Assembly (NCBI RefSeq): GCF_943733665.1
Contig: NZ_OX030782.1
Span: 640,001 to 704,000, forward strand
Length of the DNA: 64,000 nucleotides
Reading direction: 5' to 3'
Source of the DNA: Aquimarina sp. Aq107
Lineage (GTDB): Bacteria; Bacteroidota; Bacteroidia; Flavobacteriales; Flavobacteriaceae
Part shown: positions 25,701 through 35,923 of the stretch, piece after piece
Layout of the letters: each line of letters starts with the position of its first letter
Numbering within the stretch: the stretch's first letter is position 1
The notes under the pieces: generated by a model
The model's database searches: none
What the model was told of the DNA's origin: nothing
Seen by the model: the letters and a program-made list of their open reading frames with translations, nothing else
Made by a program: the position numbers and the translations under genes

Positions 25701-28700
25701 CAGATGTAATTGGCGTTCCTAATGCAGTAACTTCTGCCATACAATTCCCTGTAGTTCCTGTAGTAATATCTGCGGGAGCAGTTATAGAAGGGAGTTCATT
25801 ATCATTTACGGTTACAAAGAAGTTACAAATATCTGTATAGGTTACACCTTCGACCACTTGAGAAGCGGTCCAAGTAACCAATGTTATTCCTTCTGGGAAA
25901 ATCGCTTCATCCAATGTAGCTAAATTGTTATAATCGTTCACTAATGTTGCACCTGCTGTTGATGCAAAAGGATCAAACTCTGTTCCCTGTGCAGTATATG
26001 TACATTGGTTTGTATCTGTATCTTTTACCTGATTGTCAACACAGCTTAAAGAAGGAAACACACTATCAACAACATCAACAGTAATTAAACAAATTTGTGT
26101 GTTTGCTGGTACTGCCGTATCTGTTGCTGTCCAGGTAATAATATTTAATCCTTGGTTTAATGTGGTGCCTGCAATATTGGTACCTGAACCCGCAGTGGCA
26201 CCTGAGATAACATATGTATAAGAAGCTAGCGCGCAATTATCATCAACATTGGGTTGCAATTCTCTGTTTCTTACCGTGTAAAAAGATTCTCCAATATCCC
26301 TTACCCTAGTAATCGTACTAGAAGGACAATCAATTGTGGGACTTATATCATCTACAACCGTTAATTCTAATGTTTTAGTTATTGTATTTCCTGCATTATC
26401 TGTAATGCTCCAATTTACTGTGGTCGTCCCAACTGGAAAGGTAGCGAAAGCTAGAGAGCTAAAATTGTTATAATCGTTTACAACAGTAAAATTTTCAAGT
26501 GTACAATTATCTGTTATTGCTTGAGGATCAAATTCTGACCCCACAGTTTCATAAAAACAATCTTCATTACTGGTTGATTGTGTAGTAGTAACTACGGTAT
26601 CAGAGCTAGCAATTAATTCAAAATCAGGAGGATCTACATCCAAGACTTCTACTTGATATTCTATTACAGCCACATTACCCCCAGCATCAGTAGCAGTCCA
26701 TACTACAACTGTAATACCTAATGGAAAATCAAACCCAGCCAAGGTATTAGTTCCGTTTTGATTATTTACTAAAACCACTCCAGGGCAATTATCTGTTACA
26801 GTAGTTGGATCAAATTCGTTTCCTACAACAGTATAAACGCAACTTGTAGCAGTTGCATTTTCTGTTTGATCCGCTACTGTAGAAATAGAAGGGCCATCAT
26901 TGTCAATTATAGTAATATTAAATTCACAACTTGCTGTGTTTCCAATTACATCAGTTACATTCCAAATTACTGTATGAACTCCAGCAGACAATATTTCATT
27001 TTCTAAAGAGCTTGAAGCGCCACCAGAAACTCCATCTAAAATATAGGAAACAGTTAAATCACCTGATACATCACAATTATCGGCTAATGAAGTAAGATTA
27101 AACTCTGCACCTTGTACAGTATAGTCGCACAATCCACCTGAAATATTTCTAATCACATTACCATTACAAACAAATGTTGGTGCTTGATTATCCGATATCG
27201 TTATTGTAAATGTACCAGCATCTACTGAATTTCCATTAACATCACTTAATGTCCATTGAACTATATAAGGGTTTGTTTCGTCTTTTGGAAGTTGTAAACC
27301 AGACAAAGAAGTATTTCCTGTAAAAACAGTAATCCCCTCTTTTGTAATAGTATATGTTGGATCTTCTAAATCACAATTATCCGCAATATTTTGTAAATCA
27401 AAACTAGCATCATTTACTGTGAAAAAACATTGAGAAGGATCAGTATTTCGTACAAAATTTCCTGTAGGTGCAGTAAAAGTAGGCATTTGATTATCTTCTA
27501 CAGAAACATAAATAGTACAACTAGAGCTATTTCCGTTCTCATCTGTGGCAGTCCATATAATTGTATTGATACCAACTGGTAAAATTTTATTTGCTAATGT
27601 TGTGGTTCCGTCAAAGGAATTTGTAGCAGAATCTACATCACAACCATCTTCTGTAGTAGGATCGAATTCTGTTCCCTGAACAGTATAAGAGCAATTACCA
27701 ATATCTGCTTCTCTTATAAATGGGCTACTTATAGTACTTCCAGGAACACAAGTTAATACTGGTGGTGTTAAGTCATTTACGGTAACATCAAAACTCATAG
27801 TTACTAAATTACCTGATGAATCTGTAGCTCTGTAGATTATGGTTGTAGTTCCTACTGAAAAAGCAGAACCACTAGATAATCCATTTATTTGTTCTAAAGT
27901 AAAGCCAGGACAGTTATCAGTTACTGTAGGTTCTGTCCAATTTACTATGGCATCACACCCTGTAGTAATATTCTCAGTAATATCATTAATTATAGAAATT
28001 TCAGGATTCTCATTATCTACAACGGTAACTCTAAAGCTTGTTGATCTTGTGTTTACTCCATCACTGGCAGTCCATACAATGGTATTTAATCCAATGGGGA
28101 TAGTTACCCCATCTAACGTAGATGCTAGTACAGAAGGATCAGAGTTTACAGTATAGGAAACAGACGTAATTCCACAATTATCATCAAAAATCGCATCAAA
28201 CTCGTTACCGGATACAATATATCCGCAGATAGTAGTTGTCGTATTTTTAAACTGATTACTCACCGCGGTGACTGTTGGTTGTTGAGTGTCTATTACAGTT
28301 TTGGTAAATGTTAATGGAGTAGAAGTATTAGTGCCATCAGAAGCTGTCCAGCTTATCGTGTTTGCTCCTAACTCTAGAGTTGCTCCCACCAAGGAACCCG
28401 TTCCAGATAACGTAGTAGCTCCAGTAACAGTATAAGATAATATAGTGCCAGGACAATTGTCAGATACTGTAGGGTCGAATTGTGATCCTTGTACAGTATA
28501 GGAACAGAATCCTAGATCTGCGCTTATATTTCCATTTGTGGTTTCTGTACTTGCATTTAATACAGGAACATTAGTGTCTGTGATGGTTACCGTTGTATTA
28601 CAAATACTCGAATTTCCAGCTTCATCAGTAACAGTAACAAGGACCGCATTAGGTCCTAAATTAGAACAATTAAAAACTGTTTGATTAAAAGTATAAGTTA

Positions 28701-31548
28701 AATTAGCTGAGGTTGTGCAATTATCTGTAGTGCCACCATCAACATCGGTACTAGTTATTGTTACATTCCCTGATGCATCCAAATCAAGTGTTGGTGATAA
28801 GCAAATTACATTAGGTGCTTCATTATCAGTTACGGTAATTGTAAAACTACAATTACTACTGTTATTGCCTGATTCATCGGTTGCTACATAGGTCACAGTG
28901 GTCGTTCCTGTTGGAAAGCTATCCCCAGAATTATGAGAACTGGACCAAACAATAGCTGTATCTATAGTACAATTATCCGTAACAGTAGGTTCCACCCAGC
29001 TTGCCGTTGCAAAACACGCTCCCGAATCTGAATTTATTGTAATGTCAGTGGGACAGTTACTTAAAACCGGAGCTTCTAAATCTTCTACAGTAATATCAAA
29101 GGAACAAACAAGACCTTGGTTTCCAGATTCATCTGTAGCTGTATAGGTTACAGTAGTTGTCCCAACCGAGAAGGTATCTCCAGGGAGATGTGATCTTACC
29201 CAAATAATATCCTCTGGATTACTACAGTTATCTATAACACTGGGTTCCGTCCAGCTTACAGTAGTGGAACATGTTCCTAAGTTACTTGGTTTTGATATAT
29301 TAGAAGGACAATCTTGGATAAGAGGGATTTGATTGTCGTTTATTGTAACAGTAAAACTATTGTCAACACTGTTTCCGGAAGCATCAGTAATAGTGTAGGT
29401 AATTGTAGTATCTCCTATCGGAAAAAAAGTACCATTGGTATTTCCTCCTGTTTGAATAATTGTGCTTCCAGGGCAATTATCTGTAGAAGATGGTTCTGTC
29501 CAATTTACAATTGCACCACAATCATCGATATCATTGTTAGTATTTATATCAGATGGTAAATTAACAATGGTTGGATTTTCTATATCTAAAATGATAATAT
29601 CAAAACTACAGCTAATCGAATTTCCCGACGCATCTGTAATTTCAAAAGTATTTGTTGTAGTACCTACAGGAAATGTAGCTCCAGAAGCTAATCCAGCTAT
29701 TTGAGAAGTATTAGAACTAGGGCAATTATCAGTGCCAATAGGTGGAGTATAAACGATAACTGCTCCACAAACTCCAGGATCAGAGTTTTGCGTAATAGTA
29801 GAAGGACAATTAATTTCAGGTATTTCATTATCAACTACTATGACATTAAAACTTTCAACAGTAGTATTACTATTATCATCTATAGCAGTATAAGTAATAG
29901 TAGTTGTACCAACCGGAAAATTACTTCCATTAATCAAACCTGTTGTTGGATTAGAAGTTTGTTCAAAACTTTGGATACCACAATTATCATTTGCAGTAGG
30001 AACTATCCAAGTTACTGCACTATCACAAGAATTTGAGGTATTGTTAATAGTAATATCTGATGGAAGATTAATAATTTCCGGAACTTCAATATCATTAATA
30101 GTAACGATAAAACTACAACTGTCCTCATTTCCAGAGCTGTCTGAAGCAGTAGCAGTTACAGTTGTAACACCTTCATTAAAAGAAGCACCATTAAGAGTAT
30201 TAATAATAGTATTTGTGGTAGCTCCAGTGAGTACATAAGTAATGGATGGAGTTCCACAATTATCAGTTGTATTAGCATCCCAAGAATTATTATTCTTTGT
30301 ATAGGTACATTGACCGCTATCCGTAATTTCGGTTTGATCGGCAATACAGTTTATACTAGGGTTGGTATCATCAGTTACTTCTACAGTAAAACTACAGGTC
30401 GAAACTAAACCGGCAATATCTATTACTGTCCACGTTACAGTGGTAATTCCTTGAGAAAAAGCTACTCCATCTAAACTGATTCCTGTTCCTGTAGATGCAC
30501 CACTTAAGGCATATGATATCGAATTGATTGAACAGTTATCTGACGCTACAGCATCCCATAACGTATCAGAGTGTGTATACTCACATAAGGCATCTCCTGC
30601 TTCAGTCTGATCTGATACACAGGTGATCATTGGGTTTTGATTATCTATTAATGTAACATTAAAATTATAAGTGTTTTCATTTCCGGATTCATCAGTAGCT
30701 GTAATAATTACATTTTGTATCGTACTATGATCACTTATAATAGTGCCTGAAACTGGGTTTTGAACCAATGTGATGTTACCAATTGTAGAACAATTATCAG
30801 AAACAGTTAAGGTGGAAGTATAGTCTGGTAATACTTGATTACAACTATCTAGGCCGGTGTTAATTGTTTGATCACCCTCTCCTATAATAGAAGGAATCGT
30901 ATTTTCTAAAGTCGTAGTAATCGGTGCCGATGTAATACATCCTTCGGTACTGATAGCTCGTACTGTATAATTGGTATTTGCAGTAATTGAAATTGAAATA
31001 GGGATATCTCCAATTTTCATGAGATTAGTCTCATTCCATAACTCATACGTAGCAGCATCAGTAGCTGAAGCTTCAATTAAAAAAGGAGTATTAAAACAAA
31101 TAGGATTACCCGAATTTATAGTAGTATTGATATTAGATGGTAAAGGATTTACATTTACTGTAACTGCAGAGGCATTAATTGGAAGTTGTATACCAAAACT
31201 ATCTAATACATCTACCAAAAAGTAGGTAGTAGTAACTGTGGGAGATATAACAATAGGATCACCACCAAAAGTTGGGCTTTCAGGATCAGAATCACTGTTG
31301 TAATTCGTAATTGTGAAATTACTAGTACCATCAGAGTAAACAACCGTATAAGGTCCTAAACTTGCTCCAATAATTACCTGTATAGAAGTTGTTTCACCTA
31401 TACAGATTGAAGAGGGACCATCAAAAATTAATTCGGCATCCTGAGCATTTAAATTATATACAATTCCAAAAGATAAAAACAGTAAAATATAATAATTCCT
31501 TGCAAGGGTGATGATAGATTTGACAGGATAAATAAAAAAATCAAGCAT
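10750..31548 (-). CDS. Giant HYR/Calx-beta repeat surface protein, N-terminal part (frame broken in assembly)
   Basis: This is a secreted giant repeat protein, probably an adhesin or cell-surface fibre. The ATG at 31548 is preferred over an in-frame TTG at 31554. It starts a hydrophobic signal peptide ending near LNAQ. A Cys-containing head of about 200 residues follows, then about fifty HYR-type modules of ~80 residues (to nt ~18860) with recurring [14 protein letters not shown] and GNxSxCSF motifs. Next come three ~115-residue modules with [13 protein letters not shown] motifs (nt ~18850-17830), three divergent Calx-beta modules (nt ~17830-16756), and about 17 near-identical 115-residue Calx-beta units. 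The frame ends at a TGA (10750-10752) inside a repeat, where neighbours read AIDGDDYT. That stop is caused by one extra base at 10755/56 and is probably not real. Bacteroidota proteins of this kind usually leave through T9SS, but the C-terminal sorting signal lies outside the window. The role is inferred from architecture only. Confidence 0.88.
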   Translation of the reverse strand: MLDFFIYPVKSIITLARNYYILLFLSFGIVYNLNAQDAELIFDGPSSICIGETTSIQVIIGASLGPYTVVYSDGTSNFTITNYNSDSDPESPTFGGDPIVISPTVTTTYFLVDVLDSFGIQLPINASAVTVNVNPLPSNINTTINSGNPICFNTPFLIEASATDAATYELWNETNLMKIGDIPISISITANTNYTVRAISTEGCITSAPITTTLENTIPSIIGEGDQTINTGLDSCNQVLPDYTSTLTVSDNCSTIGNITLVQNPVSGTIISDHSTIQNVIITATDESGNENTYNFNVTLIDNQNPMITCVSDQTEAGDALCEYTHSDTLWDAVASDNCSINSISYALSGASTGTGISLDGVAFSQGITTVTWTVIDIAGLVSTCSFTVEVTDDTNPSINCIADQTEITDSGQCTYTKNNNSWDANTTDNCGTPSITYVLTGATTNTIINTLNGASFNEGVTTVTATASDSSGNEDSCSFIVTINDIEVPEIINLPSDITINNTSNSCDSAVTWIVPTANDNCGIQSFEQTSNPTTGLINGSNFPVGTTTITYTAIDDNSNTTVESFNVIVVDNEIPEINCPSTITQNSDPGVCGAVIVYTPPIGTDNCPSSNTSQIAGLASGATFPVGTTTNTFEITDASGNSISCSFDIIILDIENPTIVNLPSDINTNNDIDDCGAIVNWTEPSSTDNCPGSTIIQTGGNTNGTFFPIGDTTITYTITDASGNSVDNSFTVTINDNQIPLIQDCPSNISKPSNLGTCSTTVSWTEPSVIDNCSNPEDIIWVRSHLPGDTFSVGTTTVTYTATDESGNQGLVCSFDITVEDLEAPVLSNCPTDITINSDSGACFATASWVEPTVTDNCTIDTAIVWSSSHNSGDSFPTGTTTVTYVATDESGNNSSNCSFTITVTDNEAPNVICLSPTLDLDASGNVTITSTDVDGGTTDNCTTSANLTYTFNQTVFNCSNLGPNAVLVTVTDEAGNSSICNTTVTITDTNVPVLNASTETTNGNISADLGFCSYTVQGSQFDPTVSDNCPGTILSYTVTGATTLSGTGSLVGATLELGANTISWTASDGTNTSTPLTFTKTVIDTQQPTVTAVSNQFKNTTTTICGYIVSGNEFDAIFDDNCGITSVSYTVNSDPSVLASTLDGVTIPIGLNTIVWTASDGVNTRSTSFRVTVVDNENPEISIINDITENITTGCDAIVNWTEPTVTDNCPGFTLEQINGLSSGSAFSVGTTTIIYRATDSSGNLVTMSFDVTVNDLTPPVLTCVPGSTISSPFIREADIGNCSYTVQGTEFDPTTEDGCDVDSATNSFDGTTTLANKILPVGINTIIWTATDENGNSSSCTIYVSVEDNQMPTFTAPTGNFVRNTDPSQCFFTVNDASFDLQNIADNCDLEDPTYTITKEGITVFTGNTSLSGLQLPKDETNPYIVQWTLSDVNGNSVDAGTFTITISDNQAPTFVCNGNVIRNISGGLCDYTVQGAEFNLTSLADNCDVSGDLTVSYILDGVSGGASSSLENEILSAGVHTVIWNVTDVIGNTASCEFNITIIDNDGPSISTVADQTENATATSCVYTVVGNEFDPTTVTDNCPGVVLVNNQNGTNTLAGFDFPLGITVVVWTATDAGGNVAVIEYQVEVLDVDPPDFELIASSDTVVTTTQSTSNEDCFYETVGSEFDPQAITDNCTLENFTVVNDYNNFSSLAFATFPVGTTTVNWSITDNAGNTITKTLELTVVDDISPTIDCPSSTITRVRDIGESFYTVRNRELQPNVDDNCALASYTYVISGATAGSGTNIAGTTLNQGLNIITWTATDTAVPANTQICLITVDVVDSVFPSLSCVDNQVKDTDTNQCTYTAQGTEFDPFASTAGATLVNDYNNLATLDEAIFPEGITLVTWTASQVVEGVTYTDICNFFVTVNDNELPSITAPADITTGTTGNCMAEVTALGTPITSDNCGVSRVWNNIINNSFSLGTQSVTWFVEDIHGNISFTTQDITIVDDDAPSFNCRSNITRRVDQGQNFYTVFGDEFKPFRIFDCSSFTTINDFNNTDSLSGVQFPEGTTIVTWTFTDILGNISTCVMNITITDDTDTSPPVTCRQNQSRNTDTNICTYTVQGTEMDVSSTAPGVTFTYTLAGATTGTGGSSLSGIVLNRGETIVTWNADNGSNSNSYCIYSIFVIDNEDPVITWPADINVNADLGDCVATGVNLGAPTSTDNCDGPIDIVYTQSTSETTFELGETLVFWSARDIRGNFQFFTQRVTVTDNQAPVIDCPVVTYYREYSNGSNFYYVNGNEFTPPVSDNCEVISYTNNRTGTGFLNGEELTAGSYIFTWTASDGTNTTTCDVNLIVVDALEPETACSNNATEPADNGSCNYTIPIGNTGFDATFVSVTGDSRTLTHDLPGAPSNTTLAGAEIPLGTTTITWTASQTIGGTVYTNTCSFNFTVEDEEGPVLDTPFDDVILNVTPGTCNNTITLTPPTATDNCSEPGDITITSNAPTTFLLGVTSVRWVLTDEAGNQANYDQLVTVVDNEAPTITNCPSSEIIVAAEGNSCQAAVSWPALTATDLCSGTDSFISNFAPGSLFDIGTTTVIYTATDNDGNVSTCSFDVTVTDAPPTITCVADQTRNTDADSCSYTVIGNELDPIEATDNCTAPVLTWNFINPDTNILITGTNTLSGVTIPRGPENGVNTGRITINWSSEDSNGQISSCSYTLTINDNEPPSIIVLGNQVRPTDLNQNFYTVQGTEFDEVTASDNCGIVTTLVNEFNLGTLDGQQLPIGENTITWEATDDNGNVGTAIFTVTIIDTEEPRLLSAPTDISVNISSGCSAEVNYTPPTFIDNVTDEVDLAIIITPDVAVPGYEFPLGDTNVTYAVTDEAGNTFNYSFTISVIDNILPTINCPTGDLGNQFNRDTDAGEAFYTASGIEFDPTNFSDNCDVTLSNDYNNNTSLAGETFPIGTTMVNWTATDDSNNAFSCSIDVVITDTELPVINNCPDATVAQNAEAGECYYQVVGSEFDPFSFEDNAGLSRLTYSINGAAEIGSDLSTTLSGEQIPVGTIANPNITVLWRLYDTSDNVSATCTTEFTITDTQSPTFVTIATQTRSLNTGFNTYTATNTTDSSWDIPATDNCDLLTITYQIDGGSIIGTDLSTSIIGESFGIGVHDVVWEATDVNGNTNTGTYQVIITDDEDPTVVCNDITIQLDNTGNYALTTDNINAISLGTSDPSGIASLVITPNTFTCTEIGLNTVTLTVTDNNGNISSCNATLTVEDVTPPTALCTPISIVLDAFGNASITPEDINNGSSDACGAVSLAISETTFDCTNLGTNTVTLTVTDLAGNSNTCDAIVTILDDIDPVAVCQNITVDLDATGNVSITGLDIDNGSFDNCQDSLVRTLSKNDFDCNDVGANTVTLTITDTTGNSDTCTAIVTVEDNVPPIALAQDITINLDNIGNAAITPADIDNGSSDSCGIASITLDITDFDCSNLGANPATNTVTLTVTDVNNNVSTATALVTVEDDIAPIITCIASQIVGTDSDKCGYEHSGTAWDATASDGCITINDLTYALSGDTILADNPTNTSLNGQLFNTGITTVTWTAIDGSGVSSQCSYTVTVNDTTPPIAIGQDISIQLDASGTVSITANDINNGSSDNCGIQSLVIDKTDFTCADFGTNTVTLTVTDTSGNITTDNVIVTVQDTINPVVSCTPITIQLDANGTYNLSNIDVDSIAFGSSDNCPNFTASVSPNTFSCAEIGDNTVTLTITDIAGNTNSCTTTITVQDITPPIAVCQDITIQLDEFGDANILAQDLDNGSSDSCGINLFTVDQNSFDCSDIGQNTVTLTVTDVNGNQSTCTAIVTVEDNISPVFTTCPSNQSVVTDNALCNYTNPDNSLNPIATDNCDTSPVLTYTLTGATTTITGTNTDLNGQIFEQGTTTVIWTVLDAENNSNSCSYTVTVTDTEDPVAICQTATIQLLRDGTASLTTTDIDNNSTDNCSISIYEISKDDITYSSSLTYICSEIGTNTVYLRVTDSSGRTNVCSTTVIVEDTQSPTLDDLTDRNVVTDTNVCTYTHTDNTWNPIDNCDPNPTITYTLTGATTVVTGVNTTLNGQIFEPGTTTVTWTVSDNASPSNTGTVNFNVIVTDNETPTISCPSNIIQDVDNGGDSSVVVSGIPAPTYADNCAVTKLTYELSGATTSAAQASGINELSSISFNLGTTTVTYTAEDTAGNTETCTFLVTINALPDNTVIVSETSIQTSEDLTTDTFTVVLPFAPSGNVVFNVSSDDLTEGTVSANTLTFNASNWNIPQTVTITGVNDDLDDGDINYNIILTTDQAATDDLSGYENVDPADVAAINLDNDTAGVTVSAISGNTTENNGTATFTVVLNTEPTENVTITLSSNDLTESDTFSPVSLTFIPADWDNPQIVTVTGKDDDIVDGDITYTIVTSNTTSSDPKYDSLVVDDVSVINEDNDNAGFIVTPTSITTSETGATATYTIVLTSRPASDIEDRVVIIDVASNNTNEGTVDTSSLTFTVANWNIPQTVTVTGIDDILVDGSIPYTIVNTINTTLTTDDNYDLLDPDDVAVNNTDDDAALLSIDSVTETEGDSGTIDYEFTVTHSGAEVVGGYGVTFFTSNVEARAPSDFTANGGVINFATGAIGETQIITISVNGDTAVEINETFNVVLNSVIAPGKDITIDPAGKTGVGTIINDDSSSLSISDVSITEGNSGTSLLTFTAELSGEVEDGLTVDYTTADGTATTANSDYVANIGTLTFEGLANEQETIEITINGDEIIELDESFLVNLSNITTVSAPNSSITFSDDSAVGTITNDDDAIISITGFNVSENIGSADFTISTDKAIQNEITLEFLTSDISAIAGSDYTEITTTLLTFGGSNSESQTVSVPITDDTIIEPSETLNGTINNLVTNGQSITLNGNVNNLSAIGEILDNDTATLSINDVSVNEDDGTATFTVTLTGNVQNDFTIDYSTADNTAITGDDYTTIAATTLTFGGTNNNIQTFSVTILDNNIAEPTETYFVNLSNLQTNGQTGITITENQGTGEILDNDSLELSIAGFTVTENEATQTANFTVTSNIPAEENIIFTLTTSDATAIDGDDYTAQTTQSYTLIAGQTAINLPVSILGDLIAEPTETFTGTIALTNANAQQVAITTDTATAEILDNDSMELSIAGFTITENEATQTANFTVTSNIPAEENIIFTLTTSDATAIDGDDYTAQTTQSYTLIAGQTAINLPVSILGDLIAEPTETFTGTIALTNTNAQQVTITTDTATAEILDNDSMELSIAGFTITENEATQTANFTVTSNIPAEENIIFTLTTSDATAIDGDDYTAQTTQSYTLIAGQTAINLPVSILGDLIAEPTETFTGTIALTNANAQQVAITTDTATAEILDNDSMELSIAGFTITENEATQTTNFTVTSNIPAEENIIFTLTTSDATAIDGDDYTAQTTQSYTLIAGQTAINLPVSILGDLIAEPTETFTGTIALTNANAQQVAITTDTATAEILDNDSLELSIAGFTITENEATQTANFTVTSNIPAEENIIFTLTTSDATAIDGDDYTAQTTQSYTLIAGQTAINLPVSILGDLIAEPTETFTGTIALTNTNAQQVTITTDTATAEILDNDSLELSIAGFTITENEATQTANFTVTSNIPAEENIIFTLTTSDATAIDGDDYTAQTTQSYTLIAGQTAINLPVSILGDLIAEPTETFTGTIALTNANAQQVTITTDTATAEILDNDTATLSINDVSVNEDDGTATFTVTLTGNVQNDFTIDYSTADNTAITGDDYTTIAATTLTFGGTNNNIQTFSVTILDNNIAEPTETYFVNLSNLQTNGQTGITITENQGTGEILDNDSLELSIAGFTITENEATQTANFTVTSNIPAEENIIFTLTTSDATAIDGDDYTAQTTQSYTLIAGQTAINLPVSILGDLIAEPTETFTGTIALTNANAQQVTITTDTATAEILDNDSLELSVAGFTITENEATQTANFTVTSNIPAEENIIFTLTTSDATAIDGDDYTAQTTQSYTLIAGQTAINLPVSILGDLIAEPTETFTGTIALTNTNAQQVAITTDTATAEILDNDTATLSINDVSVNEDDGTATFTVTLTGNVQNDFTIDYSTADNTAITGDDYTTIAATTLTFGGTNNNIQTFSVTILDNNIAEPTETYFVNLSNLQTNGQTGITITENQGTGEILDNDSLELSIAGFTVTENEATQTANFTVTSNIPAEENIIFTLTTSDATAIDGDDYTAQTTQSYTLIAGQTAINLPVSILGDLIAEPTETFTGTIALTNTNAQQVTITTDTATAEILDNDSLELSIAGFTITENEATQTANFTVTSNIPAEENIIFTLTTSDATAIDGDDYTAQTTQSYTLIAGQTAINLPVSILGDLIAEPTETFTGTIALTNANAQQVAITTDTATAEILDNDSMELSIAGFTITENEATQTTNFTVTSNIPAEENIIFTLTTSDATAIDGDDYTAQTTQSYTLIAGQTAINLPVSILGDLIAEPTETFTGTIALTNANAQQVAITTDTATAEILDNDSLELSIAGFTITENEATQTANFTVTSNIPAEENIIFTLTTSDATAIDGDDYTAQTTQSYTLIAGQTAINLPVSILGDLIAEPTETFTGTIALTNTNAQQVAIITDTATAEILDNDSLELSIAGFTITENEATQTANFTVTSNIPAEENIIFTLTTSDATAIDGDDYTAQTTQSYTLIAGQTAINLPVSILGDLIAEPTETFTGTIALTNTNAQQVTITTDTVTAEILDNDSLELSIAGFTITENEATQTENFTVTSNIPAEENIIFTLTTSDATAIDGDDYTAQTTQSYTLIAGQTAINLPVSILGDLIAEPTETFTGTIALTNTNAQQVAITTDTATAEILDNDSLELSIAGFTITENEATQTANFTVTSNIPAEENIIFTLTTSDATAN
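10756..15762. repeat. Right copy of the ~5.0-kb block
   Basis: This is the partner of 5578-10584. Matching variants include the rare cagtgact and cctgttagcg forms in the type B-flanking units and the unique atggata variant near 13774 (matching 8596). Divergence begins after 15762, where this copy reads atagttact while the left copy enters the junction with the doubled bases. Confidence 0.85.
18860..30900 (-). repeat. HYR-domain array of about fifty diverged ~240-bp modules
   Basis: The encoded protein repeats a ~80-residue pattern: a Cys near the start of each module, a DNC motif in the middle, then [11 protein letters not shown] and GNxSTC near the end. These are hallmarks of the HYR (immunoglobulin-like, hyalin-repeat) family. 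A sub-type with ITIQLDxxGxxxIT and [11 protein letters not shown] dominates around nt 19500-22000 and recurs near 28600-28800. Unlike the neighbouring 345-bp array, these modules are well diverged at the DNA level, so they are older and less prone to recombination. The paired Cys residues suggest intramodule disulfides in a secreted fibre. Confidence 0.88.
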
Positions 31549-31554
31549 TCTCAA

Positions 31555-32019
31555 TCATATTAATATACCAATAGTTAAACAAGAGTAACACATGTGTTCT
31601 TTTAGTATTAGGAAATAAGTTTTATAGTCCCAATATGGAGCATGTATATAGTACGCTGTTATGAAATTTCTCAATCATGGGGTAAGTAAATTGAGAGAGA
31701 ATTCCCTTTGTTTTATTATTTTAAAGGTATAGTTAAAATATGTTAAGAACAATTTTTTTGTTAATAAAAACGTTAAAAAGGCTTTTTTTATGTTAAAAAA
31801 GAGGTTTTTGTATTGTTTGAGTAAGTTTTAACCTTCGTCGTGAAAACATAACTTGATGTTTTATTTCATTTTAAACACATTTTTTAACACTACAAAATAA
31901 ATAATTTTCTAAATAAACATGGGGAGAAAAAATATTCATTGTGAATTGATCATTGATTTTTTGATGTTTGAATATTTTTAAACTAAGACTGTTTTAATGT
32001 AAATTTTATGCAAATAAAA
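31555..32019. other. Intergenic region upstream of the giant gene
   Basis: This is about 465 bp of AT-rich DNA between the giant gene start and the tRNA terminator. It must hold the giant gene's promoter and leader on the minus strand, but I find no exact TAnnTTTG element. An 11-bp direct repeat (ttctcaatcat) occurs at the gene start (about 31548) and again near 31668. A 10-bp palindrome, acacatgtgt, lies near 31588. No coding potential is seen. Confidence 0.5.
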
Positions 32020-32020
32020 A

Positions 32021-32059
32021 AAGCGGACAAAAAGTTAATTTTAACTTATTTGTCCGCTT
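32021..32059 (-). terminator. Rho-independent terminator of the tRNA-Arg gene
   Basis: The arms aagcggacaa and ttgtccgctt pair, with an inner aagttaa/ttaactt stem. On the minus strand the hairpin is followed by a run of T (32014-32020). It lies 4 nt beyond the tRNA 3' end. Confidence 0.85.
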
Positions 32060-32063
32060 AAAG

Positions 32064-32137
32064 TGACCTCGGCAGGATTCAAACCTGCAACCTCTTGAGC
32101 CGTAATCAAGTGCACTATTCAGTTATGCTACGAGGCC
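32064..32137 (-). tRNA. tRNA-Arg(ACG)
   Basis: A 74-nt cloverleaf is seen. The acceptor arm is GGCCTCG/CGAGGTC with discriminator A. The D stem is GCAT/GTGC. The anticodon stem is CTTGA/TCAAG around the loop TTACGGC, giving anticodon ACG. The T stem is GCAGG/CCTGC with loop TTTGAAT. Anticodon ACG is expected to be edited to ICG by TadA and to read CGU, CGC and CGA codons. The D loop has GA where GG is usual and the T loop has T at position 56 where C is usual, consistent with a compensating 19-56 pair. CCA is not encoded. Confidence 0.92.
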
Positions 32138-32181
32138 TTTTTTGCGGGTGCAAATATATGAGTATTTCATAAAATATAAAA

Positions 32182-32409
32182 CTATTTTGAAATTTCTTTT
32201 TGAAATTTTTTGATGATTTCACTAGCTTTTTTAGCATCATCATTATAAACGAATAGTTCAGTTGAACCTTCAATAGCTCCAAAACCTGCTAATCTTCCTG
32301 ATTCTTTGTGATCTTTTATTATAAAAGGGATGTTTATTTCATCTAATAGATAAGCTAGTCTGTTAACCATGATAGATGTTCCTGTATATATATTTATATG
32401 CTTTTCCAT
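32182..32409 (-). CDS. DUF2007-type small protein (putative signal transducing protein)
   Basis: A 75-residue soluble protein with no signal peptide or membrane segment. The pattern fits the DUF2007 family: an N-terminal beta strand (INIYTGTSIMVNRLAYLLDE), a central IPFIIKDH segment and a C-terminal ELFVYNDDAKKASEIIKKF helix. Members are ferredoxin-like small domains common in Bacteroidota, and their biochemical role is unknown. It lies downstream of and co-directional with the SPFH gene (60-bp gap containing an inverted repeat) and upstream of the tRNA. The family call is from pattern recognition, and no specific function can be given. Confidence 0.75.
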   Translation of the reverse strand: MEKHINIYTGTSIMVNRLAYLLDEINIPFIIKDHKESGRLAGFGAIEGSTELFVYNDDAKKASEIIKKFQKEISK

Positions 32410-32431
32410 ATGTTAAGTTTATTAGATTATT

Positions 32432-32458
32432 AGCGGAATGAAACACTTTCATTCCGCT
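32432..32458. repeat. Inverted repeat between the SPFH and DUF2007 genes
   Basis: A perfect 12-bp stem (agcggaatgaaa/tttcattccgct) with a 3-nt loop. The T-run lies on the plus-strand side, so it is not a canonical terminator for the two minus-strand genes around it. It may instead stabilise the 3' end of the SPFH mRNA. Confidence 0.55.
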
Positions 32459-32469
32459 TTTTTTAAATG

Positions 32470-33810
32470 TTACTCTTTGGACGCTTTTTGTGACATCATC
32501 TTTTTGGCAAGATCAGCACCAATCAAAGATTGTAGTAGGTTGCCATCCGTTCCTGATTTACTTCCATCCTGGATATAAATTTCAGGAAGTTTTAGGTCTT
32601 TAAGCTGTTTTGCAACATTGACAGAGGTTTTAAATTCCCACTCTGCTCGTTCTTGAGGCGTAAGACCTGCAGTTACTAGTTTTGCGTTTTCATAAGATTG
32701 TGCATCAGCCATTGTTTTCTGGGTTTTGGCCTTAAACTGTGCAACCTCATAATTTTTCCGCTCTTCAATAAGATTAAATTCTGCTACTTTGGCTTTTGTT
32801 TCAGCTTCAATAGTTTTCTGAATTTGCTCTTTTTCTAATCTAGCTCTTTCTGCAGCTTTTTCAGCTTCACCTCGCGCAGTTTCTTTTTGAGCACGATAAA
32901 ATTCACGCTCCGCTTGCTGTTTTTCTAACTGAGTCTGTGCGACTTCTTCTTTTTGTAACTGAAGACGTTTGTCGAATTCTGGTTCCCAATCTATTTCGGT
33001 AACAACAGCTTGTACAACCGTTAGACCATATCCTTTTAACGAATTTCCTTTTTCTCTAACTGGTTCTCCATCGTGATACTTTATTCTAAAACGTTTTTGC
33101 TTTGATTCTTTGTTAACAATCGTTCGTACCGTAGCACTATCACCAATGATTTCTCTATTTTCATTAGCAATAAATTCCTCAAGAACATACATTCCATTTT
33201 CTAATTGATCTTTAAAATATCTGTCAAAATCCGAAGCTTGTCCAGATATATAATCTTGGGCATCCATAAGCTTACAGGTGTTTTTAATAGATTGATCAAT
33301 ATTAGGTATGATTCTAGATCTAATCAAGTTTCTTTCGGTTTTGTTACGATCAGCAACAGATAAAAATTGATCTTGATCTGCTGTATTGATGCTAATAACT
33401 ACCGAAGTTGCAATTCTGGCTTTTACTGCATCACTAAACGCCCAATACTTAGCTTTGTCAACATTCGCATATTTACTTTGCTCTCCCAATTCATTCTTCT
33501 TGTTTGGGATTACATATTTAATTGGTAATTCGAATTGAATAGGGATTAATCGTCCCCACATTTTAGTATGAATTCCTTGATGCACTACTGCTTTTTGACT
33601 CCCCCAAGGATACTGAACTGCATAAGCAGTACCTGGTTCGGCATAAAAGAACATTCCCGAAATTACACTCATGACTAATCCAATTATAATCATTGAGATA
33701 TTTCTTTTTCGAGTGAATTTATGTAGTGTTTTTGATTCTTTAAAAAAAGGTTTGATGATAAAGATGGTGATTCCTATAAACACCATGATAATTCCTAGAT
33801 ATGTTAGCAT
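32470..33810 (-). CDS. SPFH/band 7 (prohibitin-like) membrane protein
   Basis: A 446-residue protein with two N-terminal hydrophobic segments (about residues 3-20 and 39-57). An SPFH/prohibitin-type domain follows (about residues 60-290, including EFIANENREIIGDSATVRTIV). A long charged coiled coil rich in Glu, Lys, Arg and Gln (about 290-375) and a C-terminal LTPQERAEWEFKTSVNVAKQL segment complete it. SPFH proteins oligomerise into membrane microdomain scaffolds (flotillin, stomatin, HflK/C and prohibitin are relatives). No NfeD-type partner is adjacent. The role as a membrane scaffold is family knowledge; the client is unknown. Confidence 0.85.
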   Translation of the reverse strand: MLTYLGIIMVFIGITIFIIKPFFKESKTLHKFTRKRNISMIIIGLVMSVISGMFFYAEPGTAYAVQYPWGSQKAVVHQGIHTKMWGRLIPIQFELPIKYVIPNKKNELGEQSKYANVDKAKYWAFSDAVKARIATSVVISINTADQDQFLSVADRNKTERNLIRSRIIPNIDQSIKNTCKLMDAQDYISGQASDFDRYFKDQLENGMYVLEEFIANENREIIGDSATVRTIVNKESKQKRFRIKYHDGEPVREKGNSLKGYGLTVVQAVVTEIDWEPEFDKRLQLQKEEVAQTQLEKQQAEREFYRAQKETARGEAEKAAERARLEKEQIQKTIEAETKAKVAEFNLIEERKNYEVAQFKAKTQKTMADAQSYENAKLVTAGLTPQERAEWEFKTSVNVAKQLKDLKLPEIYIQDGSKSGTDGNLLQSLIGADLAKKMMSQKASKE

Positions 33811-34187
33811 AGTTATGATGTATTAAATTTTATTAATTAATTATTTAGTTAATAAGTGTACATCGTTGATTACATGATTTCTATGCTTTTAATAGTGAAA
33901 AAGTTGGTTTAATTAATTCTCGTGCATGTAAGATATATAGGTTGTTGTAATTAGAAAAATATTTATATTAAAATCTATAAAGGTGAATTAATATTGTAAG
34001 CTTAAAGATGATTTTAGTTCTGGATTGAAACTTAAAATATCTATTTATTGTTTTAAATTGTAATATAATATTTGCTTTTTAGGTGTAAATGTAATTTTTC
34101 AAGAGGTGTTTTTGAGATGATTTTTTAATTGTAGACCATTTTCATAATTTTTGGTACTCTTTTTTCTAATTTCATTATTTTGCAATC
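33811..34187. other. Divergent intergenic region between the SPFH gene and apt
   Basis: 377 bp, strongly AT-rich and without coding potential. It must carry both promoters. The closest promoter-like element is ttattttg (7 of 8 matches to TAnnTTTG) about 10 nt before the apt start codon. No convincing operator or RNA structure is seen. Confidence 0.45.
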
Positions 34188-34700
34188 ATGAATTTAGAAA
34201 AGTTAATAAGAGATATTCCTGATTTTCCAAAACCTGGAATTATTTTTAAAGATATTACTCCACTTTTAGCAAACTCTGAAGCTTTAGTGTATTGTGCGGA
34301 CCAATTAGCAGCATTATCTCCAGATAGGATTAAAATTGATAAAGTGATTGGTATTGAAGCAAGAGGTTTTATATTAGGTAGTATGATTGCAGAAAGATTA
34401 GCCGCGGGTTTTATTCCGGTGCGTAAGAAAGGGAAGTTACCTTTTGAAGTAATTTCAAAAAGTTATGGGTTAGAATATGGAGAAGATATTTTAGAAATCC
34501 ATAAGGATGCAATCAAACCGGGGGATAACATTTTGATACATGATGATGTTTTAGCAACAGGAGGAACAGCAAATGCTGTTTGTCAACTTGTAACAGAATT
34601 GGGTGGAAATATAGTACAATGTAATTTTATAATGGAATTAGGTTTTCTAAATGGGAAGGAAAAACTTAACTGTAATGTAGCTTCGTTGCTAAGTTATTAA
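34188..34700 (+). CDS. apt: Adenine phosphoribosyltransferase
   Basis: A 170-residue type I phosphoribosyltransferase that converts adenine and PRPP to AMP in purine salvage (cytosolic). The N-terminal IRDIPDFPKPGIIFKDITPLL is the APT signature. The substrate segment GIEARGFILG is at about residues 60-70, and the PRPP-binding loop ILIHDDVLATGGTANA at about 120-135. The length is normal for the family. The ATG at 34188 is the only plausible start. The gene is monocistronic, diverges from the SPFH gene, and is followed by a hairpin shared with the convergent gene. Confidence 0.97.
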   Translation: MNLEKLIRDIPDFPKPGIIFKDITPLLANSEALVYCADQLAALSPDRIKIDKVIGIEARGFILGSMIAERLAAGFIPVRKKGKLPFEVISKSYGLEYGEDILEIHKDAIKPGDNILIHDDVLATGGTANAVCQLVTELGGNIVQCNFIMELGFLNGKEKLNCNVASLLSY

Positions 34701-34708
34701 TAAAAAAG

Positions 34709-34744
34709 AAACAGCTTTCAGTATTATAATCTGAAAGCTGTTCC
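34709..34744. terminator. Terminator between convergent apt and the ectodomain-paralogue gene
   Basis: The arms aacagctttcag and ctgaaagctgtt form a 12-bp stem. The T-rich tail is best on the minus strand (TTTCTTTTTTATT), so it probably ends the minus-strand gene and may also serve apt. Confidence 0.7.
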
Positions 34745-34761
34745 ATTAATAATTTAAAGTC

Positions 34762-35583
34762 TTATTTTTTAGAAGTTGCGATAATAGCACCGTCTTTTGC
34801 TTTGTCACCATATAAACTTATTGCAGTAGTAGCTTTTAGGAAGTCTACCGCTTCTAGTTTATCTGCTTTAGCTAATTCGTCCAATGTTTTAAAATCAGAT
34901 TCTTTTCCGTCAATGATTATTAGCTTTTCTATGTCTGGATCATCTATAAAACTAAACTTTTTAGATTTGCTAAAATGCGAAGGGAATTGTTGTCCATTAA
35001 AAATTAGGTTTCCGTTTTCATCTTCTTCAAATTCGAAAGAGTTCATGATTTGATTTTTTAAACTACCTATATCAAAATGTTTTCCATTAAAAAATATGGA
35101 GTCACCTTCTTTGTCAAAATCAAAGTTAAATCTAAAGTTTTGGTTTTTTAAAATACTATCTAAATCAAAGTTTTGTTTGTTAAAACCAATCTGGTTTCTC
35201 CAAGAAGAAATGTCAAACATGCCAGAGTTAGTAATGTAAAGATTTCCATTTTTATACCCAAGCTCAACATCAGATATGGGTTCGGATGATGATGATGAGT
35301 ATTTGCTCTTAGCATTTCCTTTTTTTAGAATAATGTTTAAACTAGTGATTTCATTTTGACTATTAAACTCTATATTTTCAATAATTAGTTCAATGCCATT
35401 TTCTAAAAAAAACATTTTAAGGTCCTCTAACTCCTTTTCAGTGGTGTTCTTGTTTATTGTTGCTATAATTTCATTAAACTCAGATACTAACTGTTGAGGT
35501 GTGTTTGTAGTCGATCCTGAGGTGAATGCTGATAGGGAAAGTATACCTAGTATACCCATTCCAAAAATGATCCATTTTTTCAT
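34762..35583 (-). CDS. Secreted or membrane-anchored protein resembling the C-terminal ectodomain of the adjacent M56 sensor
   Basis: A 273-residue protein with one N-terminal hydrophobic segment (WIIFGMGILGILSLSAF), so it is exported or anchored. Residues ~45-110 (TEKELEDLKMFFLENGIEL...) align by eye with the middle of the neighbouring M56 protein (TKKDLEKIKRILKNEYDV...). The C-terminus (LIIIDGKESDFKTLDEL ... DGAIIATSKK) matches the plug-like terminal modules of that same protein. It is a free-standing version of the sensor's extracellular part. It lies in the same direction two genes downstream of the M56 gene, but terminators separate them. Function is unknown; it might modulate or be cleaved by the M56 protease. 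Confidence 0.7.
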   Translation of the reverse strand: MKKWIIFGMGILGILSLSAFTSGSTTNTPQQLVSEFNEIIATINKNTTEKELEDLKMFFLENGIELIIENIEFNSQNEITSLNIILKKGNAKSKYSSSSSEPISDVELGYKNGNLYITNSGMFDISSWRNQIGFNKQNFDLDSILKNQNFRFNFDFDKEGDSIFFNGKHFDIGSLKNQIMNSFEFEEDENGNLIFNGQQFPSHFSKSKKFSFIDDPDIEKLIIIDGKESDFKTLDELAKADKLEAVDFLKATTAISLYGDKAKDGAIIATSKK

Positions 35584-35710
35584 ACTAAATATTATTTTGA
35601 TTTTCGATTTTTAATTGAAATGAATTCAATATAAATACGAAAAAGGAAAATGGATGTTGCAGAATATAATTCTTTCTTATCTGAGCTTGTTGTTTGTATT
35701 TAAGTGAATA

Positions 35711-35860
35711 CTAAAGAGCTCTTTTGGTTACATATAATCTCCAACCAAAAATTAGCATTTGTAGTTTAGAAGCTTTACTAAGATCCAGTTGTCGTTTTGT
35801 AAAACTAGGAAGTAATAGTTTGTTTAATTTTGCTAAAAATATAAAAAGCTGTTTTTTCAT
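35711..35860 (-). CDS. Small basic conserved flavobacterial protein
   Basis: A 49-residue protein starting at the ATG at 35860 (MKKQLFIFLAKLNKLLLPSF). The longer frame to 35893 begins inside a terminator hairpin and is rejected. It is rich in Lys, Leu and aromatic residues, with LDLSKASKLQMLIFGWRLYVTKRAL at the C-terminus. I recall similar ~50-residue flavobacterial proteins that are often labelled SsrA-binding protein in databases; this is too short to be SmpB and I would not use that name. Function is unknown. Confidence 0.6.
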   Translation of the reverse strand: MKKQLFIFLAKLNKLLLPSFTKRQLDLSKASKLQMLIFGWRLYVTKRAL

Positions 35861-35873
35861 ATCTCTAAAATAA

Positions 35874-35903
35874 AAAAACTCACTCGAATTCAAGTGAGTT
35901 TTT
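35874..35903 (-). terminator. Terminator of the blaI-M56 operon
   Basis: The arms aaaaactcact and agtgagttttt close around a short loop, and on the minus strand the hairpin runs into TTTTTTTATTTT. It lies 20 bp beyond the M56 stop codon. Confidence 0.85.
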
Positions 35904-35923
35904 GAGTAATTGTGATATTGATT

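Noticed and set aside
17102-31225. Plus-strand frames inside the HYR region (for example 20933-21418 and 17921-18334)
   Set aside because: Low-complexity antisense translations with no start context or family resemblance, fully inside the minus-strand gene.
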